Part shown: piece by piece, positions 26,205 to 35,267 of the stretch
How positions within the stretch are numbered: position 1 is the stretch's first letter
Layout of the letters: every line of letters starts with the position of its first letter
Origin: Pseudalgibacter ostreae
Lineage (GTDB): Bacteria; Bacteroidota; Bacteroidia; Flavobacteriales; Flavobacteriaceae
Length of the DNA: 64,000 nucleotides
Direction of reading: 5' to 3'
NCBI RefSeq assembly: GCF_042427585.1
Contig: NZ_JBHMFC010000008.1
Location: forward strand, 62,001 to 126,000
Made by a program: the position numbers and the translations under genes
The notes under the pieces: generated by a model
The model's database searches: none
Seen by the model: the letters and a program-made list of their open reading frames with translations, nothing else
Told to the model about the DNA's origin: nothing

Positions 26205-26398
26205 AATGAAATATAATTACAATTTATTTTCAGTATTTTTTAAAAATAAAATGGTCGTAAGGATGAGATCAACATTTTATATACACCCTAAATAACGCTA
26301 AGTGTTTAGTATATGTTAGAAGTATTTTAAATACTAGAGAAGCTTTTATTAAGGATGTTTTAAAATAAAGTAGTTGATAAGCAAAACATTATATAAAA

Positions 26399-26428
26399 CA
26401 AAAAAGCCTCACTATTTCTAGTGAAGCT
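26399..26428 (-). terminator. terminator of the tRNA transcript
   Basis: On the minus strand AGCTTCACTA pairs with TAGTGAGGCT (one mismatch) around a four-base loop and is followed by TTTTTTG. It lies 5 bases after the tRNA-Arg 3' end. Confidence 0.75.
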
Positions 26429-26433
26429 TTAAG

Positions 26434-26507
26434 TGAGCCCTGAAGGATTCGAACCTTCGACCGCCTCCTTAGAAGGGAGGTGCTCTATCCAGCTGAGCTA
26501 AGAGCCC
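26434..26507 (-). tRNA. tRNA-Arg (TCT)
   Basis: 74 nt. The cloverleaf folds with D arm GCTC/GAGC, anticodon stem CCTCC/GGAGG with loop CTTCTAA, and T arm GAAGG/CCTTC. The acceptor stem contains G-U pairs. Anticodon TCT reads AGA. CCA is not encoded. Confidence 0.95.
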
Positions 26508-26536
26508 GTAGATTTAATGTTTCTACGAAAACAATG

Positions 26537-26611
26537 TCGGGGTGGCAGGATTCGAACCTGCGACCTCCGCGTCCCAAACGCGGCGCGATAACCGGGCTAC
26601 GCTACACCCCG
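26537..26611 (-). tRNA. tRNA-Pro (TGG)
   Basis: 75 nt. Acceptor CGGGGTG/CACCCCG, anticodon stem CCGCG/CGCGG with loop TTTGGGA, T arm GCAGG/CCTGC. Anticodon TGG reads CCA. CCA tail not encoded. It lies 29 bases before tRNA-Arg in the same transcript. Confidence 0.95.
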
Positions 26612-26627
26612 ATTGGTTATCTAATTG

Positions 26628-26711
26628 CGGAGAGACAGGGACTCGAACCCTGGCGACAGTTACCCGTCGACAGATTAGCAATCTGCTCCATTACCACTCT
26701 GGCACCTCTCC
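26628..26711 (-). tRNA. tRNA-Ser (GCT)
   Basis: 84 nt with a long variable arm, as for Ser. Acceptor GGAGAGG pairs with the 3' strand, anticodon stem CAGAT/ATCTG with loop TGCTA region giving anticodon GCT, T arm CAGGG/CCCTG. Reads AGC and AGT. First gene of the three-tRNA transcript. Confidence 0.93.
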
Positions 26712-26748
26712 TATTTTTGATATGAACGTTGCAATAAAATTGCGGTTG

Positions 26749-26779
26749 CAAATGTACTTTATAAGAACGTATAAAGCAA
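26749..26779 (-). promoter_or_regulatory. Bacteroidota-type promoter of the three-tRNA transcript
   Basis: On the minus strand TTG, 20 bases, then TACATTTG: a full consensus match about 37 bases before the 5' end of tRNA-Ser. It lies outside the 3' end of the pgpH gene (26805), not inside it. Confidence 0.6.
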
Positions 26780-26804
26780 GTATTTTAATGAAATTATTAA
26801 AAAA

Positions 26805-28853
26805 TTATTCTGGATACTCAATTCTTAAATGGTATATGTTTGCTAGCTTGTGCTTTAGCACTTTTTTAATAGATTGTATTTCTTTAAAAGTAATGTTGGC
26901 ATTTAAAAATTGATCCTCATCAATTTGTTTATTTATAACATTTTCTACAAAAACATCAATTTTAGATGAAGTTGGGTTTTTTAAACTTTTGGAAGCCGCC
27001 TCTACACTATCGCACATCATTAAAATAGCTGTTTCCTTACTAAATGGTTTTGGTCCCGGATAACTAAAATCTGCCTTATCCGCTTCTGGTTCATTTTCTT
27101 TTTCTTGCATATAAAAATAATACACCGCACTAGTCCCATGATGGGTTCTAATAAAATCAATCACCCTATCGGGAAGGTTGTTCTTTTTTGCAATCTCAAT
27201 ACCATTAATAACGTGATCTATGATAATTCTAGCGCTTTCCTTTGGAGACAATTCATCATGCGGATTAATCCCTGTAGATTGATTTTCTATAAAGTAAGTA
27301 GGACTTTTCATTTTTCCTATATCATGATATAAAGCCCCCACTCGCACCAGCATGGCATTAGCACCTATTTCGTTCGCAGAAGCCTCTGCAAGATTGGCAA
27401 CGTTTAAAGAATGGTGAAAAGTGCCGGGCGCTTTGTTTGAAAGCTCTTTTAGTAGTTTTGAATTGGTGTCGGACAATTCCAAAAGTGATACATCAGAAAC
27501 GAGTCCAAATAATTTCTCATAAACATATATTAAAGGCTGGACAAACAGCGTTGCCAGTCCGCATAAAATAAACAATCCAAATGTTTGCCATTTAATGGTT
27601 TCAACACTGCCCTCGTGAATTACAAAAAAAGCAAAATAGGCAATAATATAAATTAACGTAATCTGCCCTACAGATATAAAAAGATTGGCACGCTTGTAAA
27701 GTTCTGAAACCGTTAAAATAGTTACAATTCCCGCAATAATCTGTAAAAACATATATTCGTAACTATTAGGAACAATAGATCCCAACAACAGCACCGTGAT
27801 AACATGTGCAAAAAGACCTAGCCTAGCATCAAAAAACGCTTTAAACACAAGAGGTAAGATACATATGGGAACAACATAAATATATTTTGAATTGTAATTA
27901 ATGACCAAGGTGGTCAATAAAACCATCAAAAAAATATTAAAAAATATAAAGGTCACTTTCGTATTGTTTTCAAATACTTCTTTTCTGTTTTTCTTTAAAA
28001 AAAGCAGCATCATCAAGAGCGCCAAGGACACCAACAAGGTGTAGGCAAAAATAATCCAGTTATAGTTGGACTCATTCCATACCTGTGACTCGTATTCAGA
28101 TTGTAGAGATTTTAATATTTGAAATTTATCACCTTCAATAATTTCACCCTTCGAAATAATAAGCGTTTCTTTTGCAATACTTCCTCGTGTATATGAGATT
28201 TTATTAAGTTCCTCTTGTAGAACTTTTTCAGTAAACGATTTGTCATAAATTAAGTTAGGCTCTATAAGATCAAAGAACAAGGAGATAAAGTCTGTTTTAA
28301 ACCCATTTAAATTGTTCTCAAAAAGTATTTTCTCAATAGTAGGTGAGATTTTATCTTGAAGCACTAAATTAGAAAATGTGGTTTTATGTTTTTCTACGCG
28401 CCCTTCTAATATTACGACCGTTTTTTTCTCTGAAAAGCTATAATCCTCATTTAAAATACCATATTTAAAAAGTTTAGAGATAACTTGATTACCAACTTTA
28501 AAAAGTTTTTCTTTTTTAAATTTACCAATAGAATCTGAAAACACCTCATAAAAAACTTCTGAATACCTCTCCTTCAAACTATTTACAACAATCGTATCTA
28601 AATCAAAATACAAAGTGGCATTATCTGTAATCGTACGCTTTTCCGTAGCAATCTCTTCTTCAGATTTTTTAATAGCAAAATCAAAGGGAGCATATAAATT
28701 TTCAGATTGCCAAGGTTTACCTTTTTCAAAACTATACTTAAACTTTCCACTTTTAGGAAACAAATACACGATTAAAAAAGTTGTTAAAATAAAGAGCAAC
28801 CCCTTATATATTAAGGAATGGTTCCGGTATAGTTTGTTTATAAAATCATCCAT
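26805..28853 (-). CDS. pgpH: 7TM-HD (PgpH-type) cyclic di-AMP phosphodiesterase
   Basis: A 682-residue membrane protein. An N-terminal anchor is followed by a periplasmic 7TMR-HDED region (residues about 45-260), about seven membrane segments (about 265-450), and a cytoplasmic HD domain with HHSLNVANLAEASAN, LYHDIGKMKSP and the THHG motif. This is the PgpH architecture: cyclic di-AMP is cleaved to pApA, so the protein sets levels of this messenger for osmotic and cell-wall control. Normal length for the family. The gene reads towards the tRNAs, with the tRNA promoter between them. Confidence 0.9.
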   Translation of the reverse strand: MDDFINKLYRNHSLIYKGLLFILTTFLIVYLFPKSGKFKYSFEKGKPWQSENLYAPFDFAIKKSEEEIATEKRTITDNATLYFDLDTIVVNSLKERYSEVFYEVFSDSIGKFKKEKLFKVGNQVISKLFKYGILNEDYSFSEKKTVVILEGRVEKHKTTFSNLVLQDKISPTIEKILFENNLNGFKTDFISLFFDLIEPNLIYDKSFTEKVLQEELNKISYTRGSIAKETLIISKGEIIEGDKFQILKSLQSEYESQVWNESNYNWIIFAYTLLVSLALLMMLLFLKKNRKEVFENNTKVTFIFFNIFLMVLLTTLVINYNSKYIYVVPICILPLVFKAFFDARLGLFAHVITVLLLGSIVPNSYEYMFLQIIAGIVTILTVSELYKRANLFISVGQITLIYIIAYFAFFVIHEGSVETIKWQTFGLFILCGLATLFVQPLIYVYEKLFGLVSDVSLLELSDTNSKLLKELSNKAPGTFHHSLNVANLAEASANEIGANAMLVRVGALYHDIGKMKSPTYFIENQSTGINPHDELSPKESARIIIDHVINGIEIAKKNNLPDRVIDFIRTHHGTSAVYYFYMQEKENEPEADKADFSYPGPKPFSKETAILMMCDSVEAASKSLKNPTSSKIDVFVENVINKQIDEDQFLNANITFKEIQSIKKVLKHKLANIYHLRIEYPE

Positions 28854-29065
28854 GTATCGATCACATTTGCTTCTGAGGATTTATTTCTCTTAAAAAATAA
28901 GTTTAGCAGCTCTCATTTTTAGTCAATGATTTACTTCTAACAATTTCCATTTTTCAAATGTAATAAATTTATAAGGCTTATAGTTTTTTTTTCATAATAC
29001 ATCAAAGCTTATAATTTCTATCAAAAAATGATTATTTTCGCTTCTAGTCAATTAAATCTCTATCC

Positions 29066-30244
29066 ATGCACAAAGAAGTCGTTATTGTATCTGCAGCAAG
29101 AACTCCAATAGGAAGTTTCATGGGAGCATTATCTACTATCCCTGCTCCAAAACTTGGTGCTATTGCCATTCAAGCTGCTTTAGAAAAAATAGATTTAAAA
29201 CCAGAGCTTGTAGAGGAGGTTATCATGGGCAATGTAGTGCAAGCTGGCGAAGGTCAAGCGCCAGCAAGACAAGCTGCTTTATTTGCAGGGATCCCTAACC
29301 ATGTACCATGTACAACCGTTAATAAAGTGTGTGCCTCAGGAATGAAAGCCATTATGCAAGCGGCTCAAGCCATCGCATTAGGAGATATTGAGGTTGCGGT
29401 TGCTGGTGGTATGGAAAACATGAGTTTAATTCCCCATTATATGTATGCTAGAACCGCCACTAAATTTGGCCCTTCCACTATAATCGATGGAATGCAAAAA
29501 GATGGATTAATAGATGCGTATGACCAAAACGCTATGGGGGTTTGTGCCGATTTATGTGCTAATGAATATCAATTTACTCGTGAGGAACAAGACGCGTATG
29601 CTATACAATCCTATAAACGATCTGCAGCAGCCTGGGAGGCTGGAAAATTTAATAATGAGATAGCCCCTGTTAAAGTACCTCAACGTCGTGGAGAGCCTGT
29701 AATAGTTGTTAAGGACGAAGAGTTTACCCATGTTAGTATGACTAAAATATCTGAACTGCGTCCAGCATTCTCAAAAGACGGCACTGTAACTGCCGCAAAC
29801 GCTTCTACTATAAATGATGGTGCGGCAGCTTTGGTGTTAATGAGTAAAGAAAAAGCTGAAGCATTAGGACTAACGCCATTAGCAACGATAAAAGGCTATG
29901 CCGATGCTGCACAGGATCCTAAATGGTTTACTACCGCTCCAGCTAAAGCTTTACCTATAGCATTGGCCAAAGCTAAAATTTCTATAGACGATGTGGAATA
30001 TTTTGAATTAAATGAAGCCTTTGCCGTTGTTGGCTTGGCGAACATTAAGTTACTAGGCCTAGATAATAACCGTGTAAACGTAAATGGCGGCGCCGTATCC
30101 TTAGGACATCCTTTAGGCTGTTCGGGTGCTAGAATTTTAGTAACCCTTCTGAATGTATTGGAACAGCACCATGCAAAAATTGGTGCTGCTGCTATCTGCA
30201 ATGGAGGCGGAGGCGCTTCTGCTTTAATTATTGAACGCCACTAA
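29066..30244 (+). CDS. acetyl-CoA C-acetyltransferase (thiolase)
   Basis: A 392-residue type II thiolase. The nucleophilic cysteine is in VNKVCASGMKA (about residue 89); the catalytic His is in the GHPLGCSGARI region, and the C-terminal CNGGGGASA loop is complete. It condenses two acetyl-CoA to acetoacetyl-CoA or cleaves longer 3-ketoacyl-CoA. Lone position without other beta-oxidation genes and the biosynthetic-type loop sequences favour an acetoacetyl-CoA thiolase (AtoB/ThlA-like), but a role in degradation is not excluded. A weaker promoter-like TATTTTCG lies near 29033. Confidence 0.9.
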   Translation: MHKEVVIVSAARTPIGSFMGALSTIPAPKLGAIAIQAALEKIDLKPELVEEVIMGNVVQAGEGQAPARQAALFAGIPNHVPCTTVNKVCASGMKAIMQAAQAIALGDIEVAVAGGMENMSLIPHYMYARTATKFGPSTIIDGMQKDGLIDAYDQNAMGVCADLCANEYQFTREEQDAYAIQSYKRSAAAWEAGKFNNEIAPVKVPQRRGEPVIVVKDEEFTHVSMTKISELRPAFSKDGTVTAANASTINDGAAALVLMSKEKAEALGLTPLATIKGYADAAQDPKWFTTAPAKALPIALAKAKISIDDVEYFELNEAFAVVGLANIKLLGLDNNRVNVNGGAVSLGHPLGCSGARILVTLLNVLEQHHAKIGAAAICNGGGGASALIIERH

Positions 30245-30277
30245 ATATTAAATAGTTCTATCGTGTTTGTAATTATT

Positions 30278-30352
30278 ATGAAATATTTTTTAAAATCTGT
30301 ATTTAACCGTATCAAATGGTGTTCAAAACGTGAGCAACACCTAAATAATTAA
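30278..30352 (+). CDS. possible 24-residue small ORF
   Basis: An ATG opens a 24-codon frame (MKYFLKSVFNRIKWCSKREQ and four more) that is basic with an amphipathic start. It sits alone between thiolase and the NlpC/P60 gene. No coupling or promoter supports it, so it may be chance. Confidence 0.2.
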   Translation: MKYFLKSVFNRIKWCSKREQHLNN

Positions 30353-30372
30353 TAGCAATATATTGAACCTGT

Positions 30373-31122
30373 ATGCAATACGGAATATGTAATTTAAGCA
30401 TTGCGCCTTTAAGATTTGAAGCTTCGGATGCTAGCGAATTGGTTTCGCAACTTCTATATGGCGATCACTTTAAAGTATTAGAGCAACGAAAATCTTGGAG
30501 TAAAATACGGCTTGCCTATGATAAATATGAAGGCTGGATTGACAATAAACAATACTTAGAAATCACTGAGGAACAATATACCGGCTTACAGCTTGCAGCC
30601 CCAAAGCTTTCGTTAGATTTAGTGGAGTTTATTGAAGATGAGAGGGGGCAGCTCTACCCTATCTTACTAGGGTCTTCCTTAAACGGGCTATCCCTATTAA
30701 ACCATTCACATGATAGCCCTTTTACACAAGGTGAACAGCCTAAAAAAAACTTGATCCCAACCGCCTATTCATATTTAAATTCACCATATCTGTGGGGAGG
30801 AAAAACACCTTTTGGCATCGATTGTTCCGGATTCACACAAATGGTTTATAAATTAAATGGATTTAAGTTGTTGCGGGATGCTTCACAGCAAGCTACCCAA
30901 GGTGAAGCTTTAAGTTTTATTGAAGAAAGTGAGCCTGGAGATTTAGCTTTTTTTGATAATAATGAAGGGGTTATTACCCATGTAGGAATTATTATGGAGG
31001 ATAACTACATTATACATGCCCATGGCAAAGTAAGAGTGGACCGCTTAGACCATTCGGGCATATACAATGTGGACAAAAACATGCACACGCACAAACTTCG
31101 TGTCATTAAAAAAATAGTATAA
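30373..31122 (+). CDS. NlpC/P60 (C40) cell-wall peptidase with SH3-like domain
   Basis: A 249-residue protein. Residues about 1-65 resemble a bacterial SH3 domain (VLEQRKSWSKIRLAYDKYEG), and residues about 125-249 form the NlpC/P60 domain with Cys151 in GIDCSGFTQMVYK, His in THVGIIM and the third polar residue in IIHAHGKV. The family cleaves gamma-D-glutamyl-diamino acid bonds of peptidoglycan stem peptides, in recycling or wall remodelling. No signal peptide is visible, which suggests a cytoplasmic recycling role like YkfC, although a misplaced start is possible. Convergent with the TPR gene across a shared terminator. Confidence 0.85.
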   Translation: MQYGICNLSIAPLRFEASDASELVSQLLYGDHFKVLEQRKSWSKIRLAYDKYEGWIDNKQYLEITEEQYTGLQLAAPKLSLDLVEFIEDERGQLYPILLGSSLNGLSLLNHSHDSPFTQGEQPKKNLIPTAYSYLNSPYLWGGKTPFGIDCSGFTQMVYKLNGFKLLRDASQQATQGEALSFIEESEPGDLAFFDNNEGVITHVGIIMEDNYIIHAHGKVRVDRLDHSGIYNVDKNMHTHKLRVIKKIV

Positions 31123-31150
31123 AAAAAGCCGCTATTTGCGGCTTTTTTAT
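31121..31150. terminator. bidirectional terminator
   Basis: GCCGC pairs with GCGGC around TATTT, flanked by A7 and T6, so it can act for both converging genes. Confidence 0.85.
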
Positions 31151-31179
31151 TTATAAATTAAAATACAACTAAAGGCACT

Positions 31180-32424
31180 TTATTCAAGGGCTTCTACTTT
31201 AGCTTTCATATCTTTATAATTATCGGTCTCACCTAATATGCTATAAATGTTCATTAAGGTTTTTGCAGCATCGATATTTTCAGGATTGATTTCAAGCGCT
31301 TTCGTTAAATATGGCAACGCATCTCTATAAAGTTGTTGGCGTGCTTCTTTTAACTCATCGTAACGTAGATTATCCTTTTTAGAATTACCCAAACCATTCA
31401 TTTCTTTCACATACACTTCCTCTTCTCCTAATATTAAAGCTGCCAAGTTTATATAAGCGTTAACATATTTCGGATCCAATTCTACAGCTTTCTTGTAATA
31501 TTTTTTAGCAGAATCAATATCTCCAGATTCTGATGCAATAACCCCAAGGTTATATTGCAACTCTGGATTCGCTGGATCTTTTTTAGTCGCTTCTTCAATT
31601 AAAGCTCTAAAACCTTCTCTATTGCCAAGTTTAAGCTGTAAGTCTGCTTCAACCAATAATAAGTTCAAGTCGTCTGGATTTTCTTTTCGTGCTTCCTTCA
31701 AAGCCGTTATGGCTTTCTCATCATCGCCATTGGACTTATAAATTAAAGCGATGTTTTTTACAATTTCAGCTTTTTTAGACTCCGAAACCTTCTGAGTAGG
31801 ATTGACGTGGGTCTTTGCCTTAACTGAAAGATCCCGCATTTCTTTACTTTGAAAAACCTCTTGCTCTTTGGTTTCACTGTTAACAGCTAAGTATTGCTTT
31901 TCAACACCTGTATAACCTAAATCTTTAAGTTCTTCATATAAAACTAAAGCCCGGTTATAATCTGGGACACTAATCGCCGTACTTGCAGCATAGTATAAGT
32001 AAGTGGTATCTTTAGGAGATAATCGATATATTTTCTCAAAGTAATCAGAACTTCCTACATAATCTTTACTCTCATAAGCTTTATTACCGCGCTCTAATAA
32101 TTTATTTATCATATCGCGTTTTAAATCTTTCACTTCTTGCCCATAACCCGCTTTAACGTTATTAAGACTTTCCAAAGCCTTATCAAAATCGGCATTGGAG
32201 CCTGCCCCATTCGCATATAATGCTTGTCCAAAAAGATAATAGTACTGAGCCTCCTGCTTACCATCCATTTCGGACATTGCTGATTTAGCCTGATTTAAAG
32301 CTGCTTTTGCTTCAGCATAATTGTTTCCTTTAATTGCTTTTTCAGCAGTTCTCAATTCCTTTTTTTGTGCGAAGGAAAATACACATGCTGAAAACGCTAA
32401 AGTTATAATAACTCGATTTTTCAT
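31180..32424 (-). CDS. secreted TPR-repeat protein
   Basis: A 414-residue protein starting at the ATG at 32424, which opens into a signal peptide (MKNRVIITLAFSACVFSFAQ); an upstream ATG-like extension lacks one. Nearly all of the mature protein is tetratricopeptide repeats, clear in NPELQYNLGVIASESGDIDS and in AVELDPKYVNAYINLAAL. TPR proteins scaffold complexes, here in the periplasm. It begins 16 bases after gyrA and is probably co-transcribed with it. Partner unknown. Confidence 0.85.
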   Translation of the reverse strand: MKNRVIITLAFSACVFSFAQKKELRTAEKAIKGNNYAEAKAALNQAKSAMSEMDGKQEAQYYYLFGQALYANGAGSNADFDKALESLNNVKAGYGQEVKDLKRDMINKLLERGNKAYESKDYVGSSDYFEKIYRLSPKDTTYLYYAASTAISVPDYNRALVLYEELKDLGYTGVEKQYLAVNSETKEQEVFQSKEMRDLSVKAKTHVNPTQKVSESKKAEIVKNIALIYKSNGDDEKAITALKEARKENPDDLNLLLVEADLQLKLGNREGFRALIEEATKKDPANPELQYNLGVIASESGDIDSAKKYYKKAVELDPKYVNAYINLAALILGEEEVYVKEMNGLGNSKKDNLRYDELKEARQQLYRDALPYLTKALEINPENIDAAKTLMNIYSILGETDNYKDMKAKVEALE

Positions 32425-32440
32425 ATTCTTAATATTTAAT

Positions 32441-35005
32441 TTAATTGTCATTACTTGTTTCGTCTTGGGAATTATCAAGAGTTGTGCCATCTTCTAATCT
32501 GTCTAATTCATCATCACCCTCCAGAATATCCATAACCTCTTCTTCCTCATGCATAACTTTAGCCACTGCTGCTATAGAGTCCCCGTTTTTAAGGTTTATA
32601 AGCTTCACACCCTGTGTAGCTCTTCCCATAACCCTTAGGTCTTTCACACCCAATCTTATGGCTATACCCGATTTATTGATAATCATTAGATCATCCGTAT
32701 CCGATACACTTTTTATAGCGACCAATTTTCCGGTTTTTTCGGTTATAGAAATAGTTTTCACACCTTTTCCACCACGGTTTGTTATTCTATAAACAGGTTC
32801 TCCATCTTCGGGATCATCGATATAAGTACGTTTACCATACCCATTTTCCGAAACAACCAACACCGATTCTTCTTGCGGATTTTCAATAGTTATCATGCCA
32901 ATAACTTCATCAGTATCGTTATCCAGCCTAATGCCGCGAACACCGGAAGCACTACGCCCCATAGGACGGGTTTTTGCTTCTTCAAAACGGATGGCTTTAC
33001 CAGATTTTAAAGCTAACATGACTTGGCTTTCTCCCGTTGTTAATCTCGCTTCCAGTAAAATATCATCCTCTTTTATAGTAATGGCATTAATACCGTTTGT
33101 TCTTGGTCTCGAGTACTGCTCTAAAGAAGTTTTCTTAACTTGACCATTTTTAGTAGCCATAATGACATAATGGCTATTAATGTAATCTTCATCCTTTAAA
33201 TCTTTTGTACAAATAAATGCTTTCACATTATCATCTTGCTCAATGTTTATTAGATTCTGAATGGCTCTACCCTTAGAGGTTTTACTGCCTTCTGGAATTT
33301 CGTAAACACGCATCCAGAAACATTTTCCCTTTTGAGTGAAGAACAACATATATTGATGATTTGTACCTACAAATAAATGTTCTAAGAAATCTTCATTACG
33401 TGTGGTAGACGCTTTTTGCCCTACACCACCTCTGTTTTGTGTTTTGTATTCATTTAAAGACGTGCGTTTAATATAACCTGCATGAGAAATGGTAATAACC
33501 ACTTGCTCATCGGGTATCATATCTTCAATACTAAGATCACCTCCTGCATATTCAATCACAGAACGACGCTCATCACCGTATTTATCTTTAACCACAAGCA
33601 ATTCGTCTTTAATGATTTCCATACGCCGCTCTTTATTGGCCAAGATATCTTTTAAATCTTCTATGGTTTTCATTAACTCTTCGTATTCAGCCCTTAGCTT
33701 ATCCTGTTCTAAACCAGTAAGTTGACGCAGACGCATCTCTACAATGGCTTTTGCTTGAATTTCTGAAAGCTCAAAACGTGCAATTAATTTTTCACGAGCT
33801 TCATCCGCATTCGAAGATCCCCGTATTAAAGCGATAACCTCATCAATATTGTCGGAAGCTATAATCAAGCCTTCCAATATATGGGCACGCTCTTCAGCTT
33901 TACGCAATTCGTAAGTCGTTCTTCTTACCACGACATCATGTCGGTGTTCCACAAAGTATTGAATCATATCTTTCAGATTCAGCAATTGCGGACGGCCTTT
34001 TACTAAGGCAATGTTATTGACACTAAAAGAAGACTGCAATGCAGTAAACTTATAAAGTTTATTCAAAACAATATTAGGTACAGCATCACGTTTTAAAACA
34101 TATACGATACGCATACCATTTCTATCGGACTCGTCACGAATGGTGGCAATACCATCCATTTTCTTTTCGTTTACCAAATCAGCAGTCTTTTTTATCATCT
34201 CTGCTTTATTGACTTGATACGGTATTTCTGTTACGATAATACACTCCCGCCCTTGAACCTCTTCTATAATGGCTTTCGCACGCATTACTACACGTCCGCG
34301 CCCCGTTAAAAAAGCTTCTTTCACACCATCATAGCCATAAATAATTCCTCCCGTAGGGAAATCTGGCGCTTTAACGTGTTTTATAAGTTCCTCTATTTCT
34401 ATATCATGGTTTTCAATATAAGCAACTATACCATCTACAACTTCACTTAAGTTATGAGGCGGCATATTAGTAGCCATACCAACAGCAATACCTGAAGCTC
34501 CATTTACCAATAGTCCCGGAATACGAGTTGGCAACACCTTAGGCTCATGCAATGTATCATCAAAGTTAAGCTGAAGATCTACAGTTTCTTTATCAATATC
34601 CGCAAGCATGTCTTCAGATATTTTTCGCATACGGGCTTCTGTATAACGCATGGCCGCCGGGCTATCACCATCGATAGACCCAAAGTTACCCTGCCCATCT
34701 ACCAGCATGTAACGCAAGCTCCACTCTTGGGCCATACGTACCATCGCATCGTATACGGATGTATCACCATGAGGGTGGTACTTACCTAAAACCTCTCCAA
34801 CAATTCTCGCTGATTTTTTATGTGCGGTATTTGATCTAATCCCTAATTCATGCATACCGAAAAGCACACGGCGGTGCACCGGTTTCAAACCATCTCTTAC
34901 ATCTGGCAAAGCACGTGACACAATGACCGACATTGAATAATCAATGTAAGCCGATTTCATTTCATCTTCAATGTTAATAGGGATGAGTTTTTCTCCTTCT
35001 GTCAT
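32441..35005 (-). CDS. gyrA: DNA gyrase subunit A
   Basis: An 854-residue GyrA. The breakage-reunion domain holds the catalytic tyrosine in AAMRYTEARM (Tyr121). The quinolone-resistance region reads HPHGDTSVYDAMV with Thr82 and Asp86; Thr at this place is the usual residue in flavobacteria, not a resistance mutation. The C-terminal part contains the beta-pinwheel repeats that wrap DNA (several GxRGxxG-like stretches, including the GyrA-box-like NRGGVGQKAS). An acidic tail ends the protein. Divergent from clpC, as is common in this group. Confidence 0.97.
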   Translation of the reverse strand: MTEGEKLIPINIEDEMKSAYIDYSMSVIVSRALPDVRDGLKPVHRRVLFGMHELGIRSNTAHKKSARIVGEVLGKYHPHGDTSVYDAMVRMAQEWSLRYMLVDGQGNFGSIDGDSPAAMRYTEARMRKISEDMLADIDKETVDLQLNFDDTLHEPKVLPTRIPGLLVNGASGIAVGMATNMPPHNLSEVVDGIVAYIENHDIEIEELIKHVKAPDFPTGGIIYGYDGVKEAFLTGRGRVVMRAKAIIEEVQGRECIIVTEIPYQVNKAEMIKKTADLVNEKKMDGIATIRDESDRNGMRIVYVLKRDAVPNIVLNKLYKFTALQSSFSVNNIALVKGRPQLLNLKDMIQYFVEHRHDVVVRRTTYELRKAEERAHILEGLIIASDNIDEVIALIRGSSNADEAREKLIARFELSEIQAKAIVEMRLRQLTGLEQDKLRAEYEELMKTIEDLKDILANKERRMEIIKDELLVVKDKYGDERRSVIEYAGGDLSIEDMIPDEQVVITISHAGYIKRTSLNEYKTQNRGGVGQKASTTRNEDFLEHLFVGTNHQYMLFFTQKGKCFWMRVYEIPEGSKTSKGRAIQNLINIEQDDNVKAFICTKDLKDEDYINSHYVIMATKNGQVKKTSLEQYSRPRTNGINAITIKEDDILLEARLTTGESQVMLALKSGKAIRFEEAKTRPMGRSASGVRGIRLDNDTDEVIGMITIENPQEESVLVVSENGYGKRTYIDDPEDGEPVYRITNRGGKGVKTISITEKTGKLVAIKSVSDTDDLMIINKSGIAIRLGVKDLRVMGRATQGVKLINLKNGDSIAAVAKVMHEEEEVMDILEGDDELDRLEDGTTLDNSQDETSNDN

Positions 35006-35215
35006 AAATAAATTATTAAGATGTTTTTTAAAATTTCAAAACGTGCTAAGTTAACCATTTCCACAGTCATAGTAGGGTTTTTACTAAGCTTTTTTCGTGT
35101 TTTTTATTAACAATTTAATCCTGTTTTTTCGTTAATAAGTTAAAGGTCTAAAATTTTGATTTTATAAAGTTTTTTTCGTCAATTAGCAACTTACTTACAT
35201 TTTAAGGTATAGTTT

Positions 35216-35246
35216 TTGCCATTAGTAAAATGTTTTAGTATTTTTA
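35216..35246 (+). promoter_or_regulatory. candidate promoter for clpC
   Basis: TTG, 20 bases, then TATTTTTA, one base from the TAnnTTTG consensus. Predicted start about 15 bases before the ATG at 35268. Confidence 0.35.
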
Positions 35247-35267
35247 ATGCAGAAAGGAAACTTAATT

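Noticed and set aside
32441..35005. Thr82 in GyrA as a quinolone-resistance mutation
   Set aside because: Thr at this site is the usual residue in flavobacteria, so it gives no evidence of acquired resistance.
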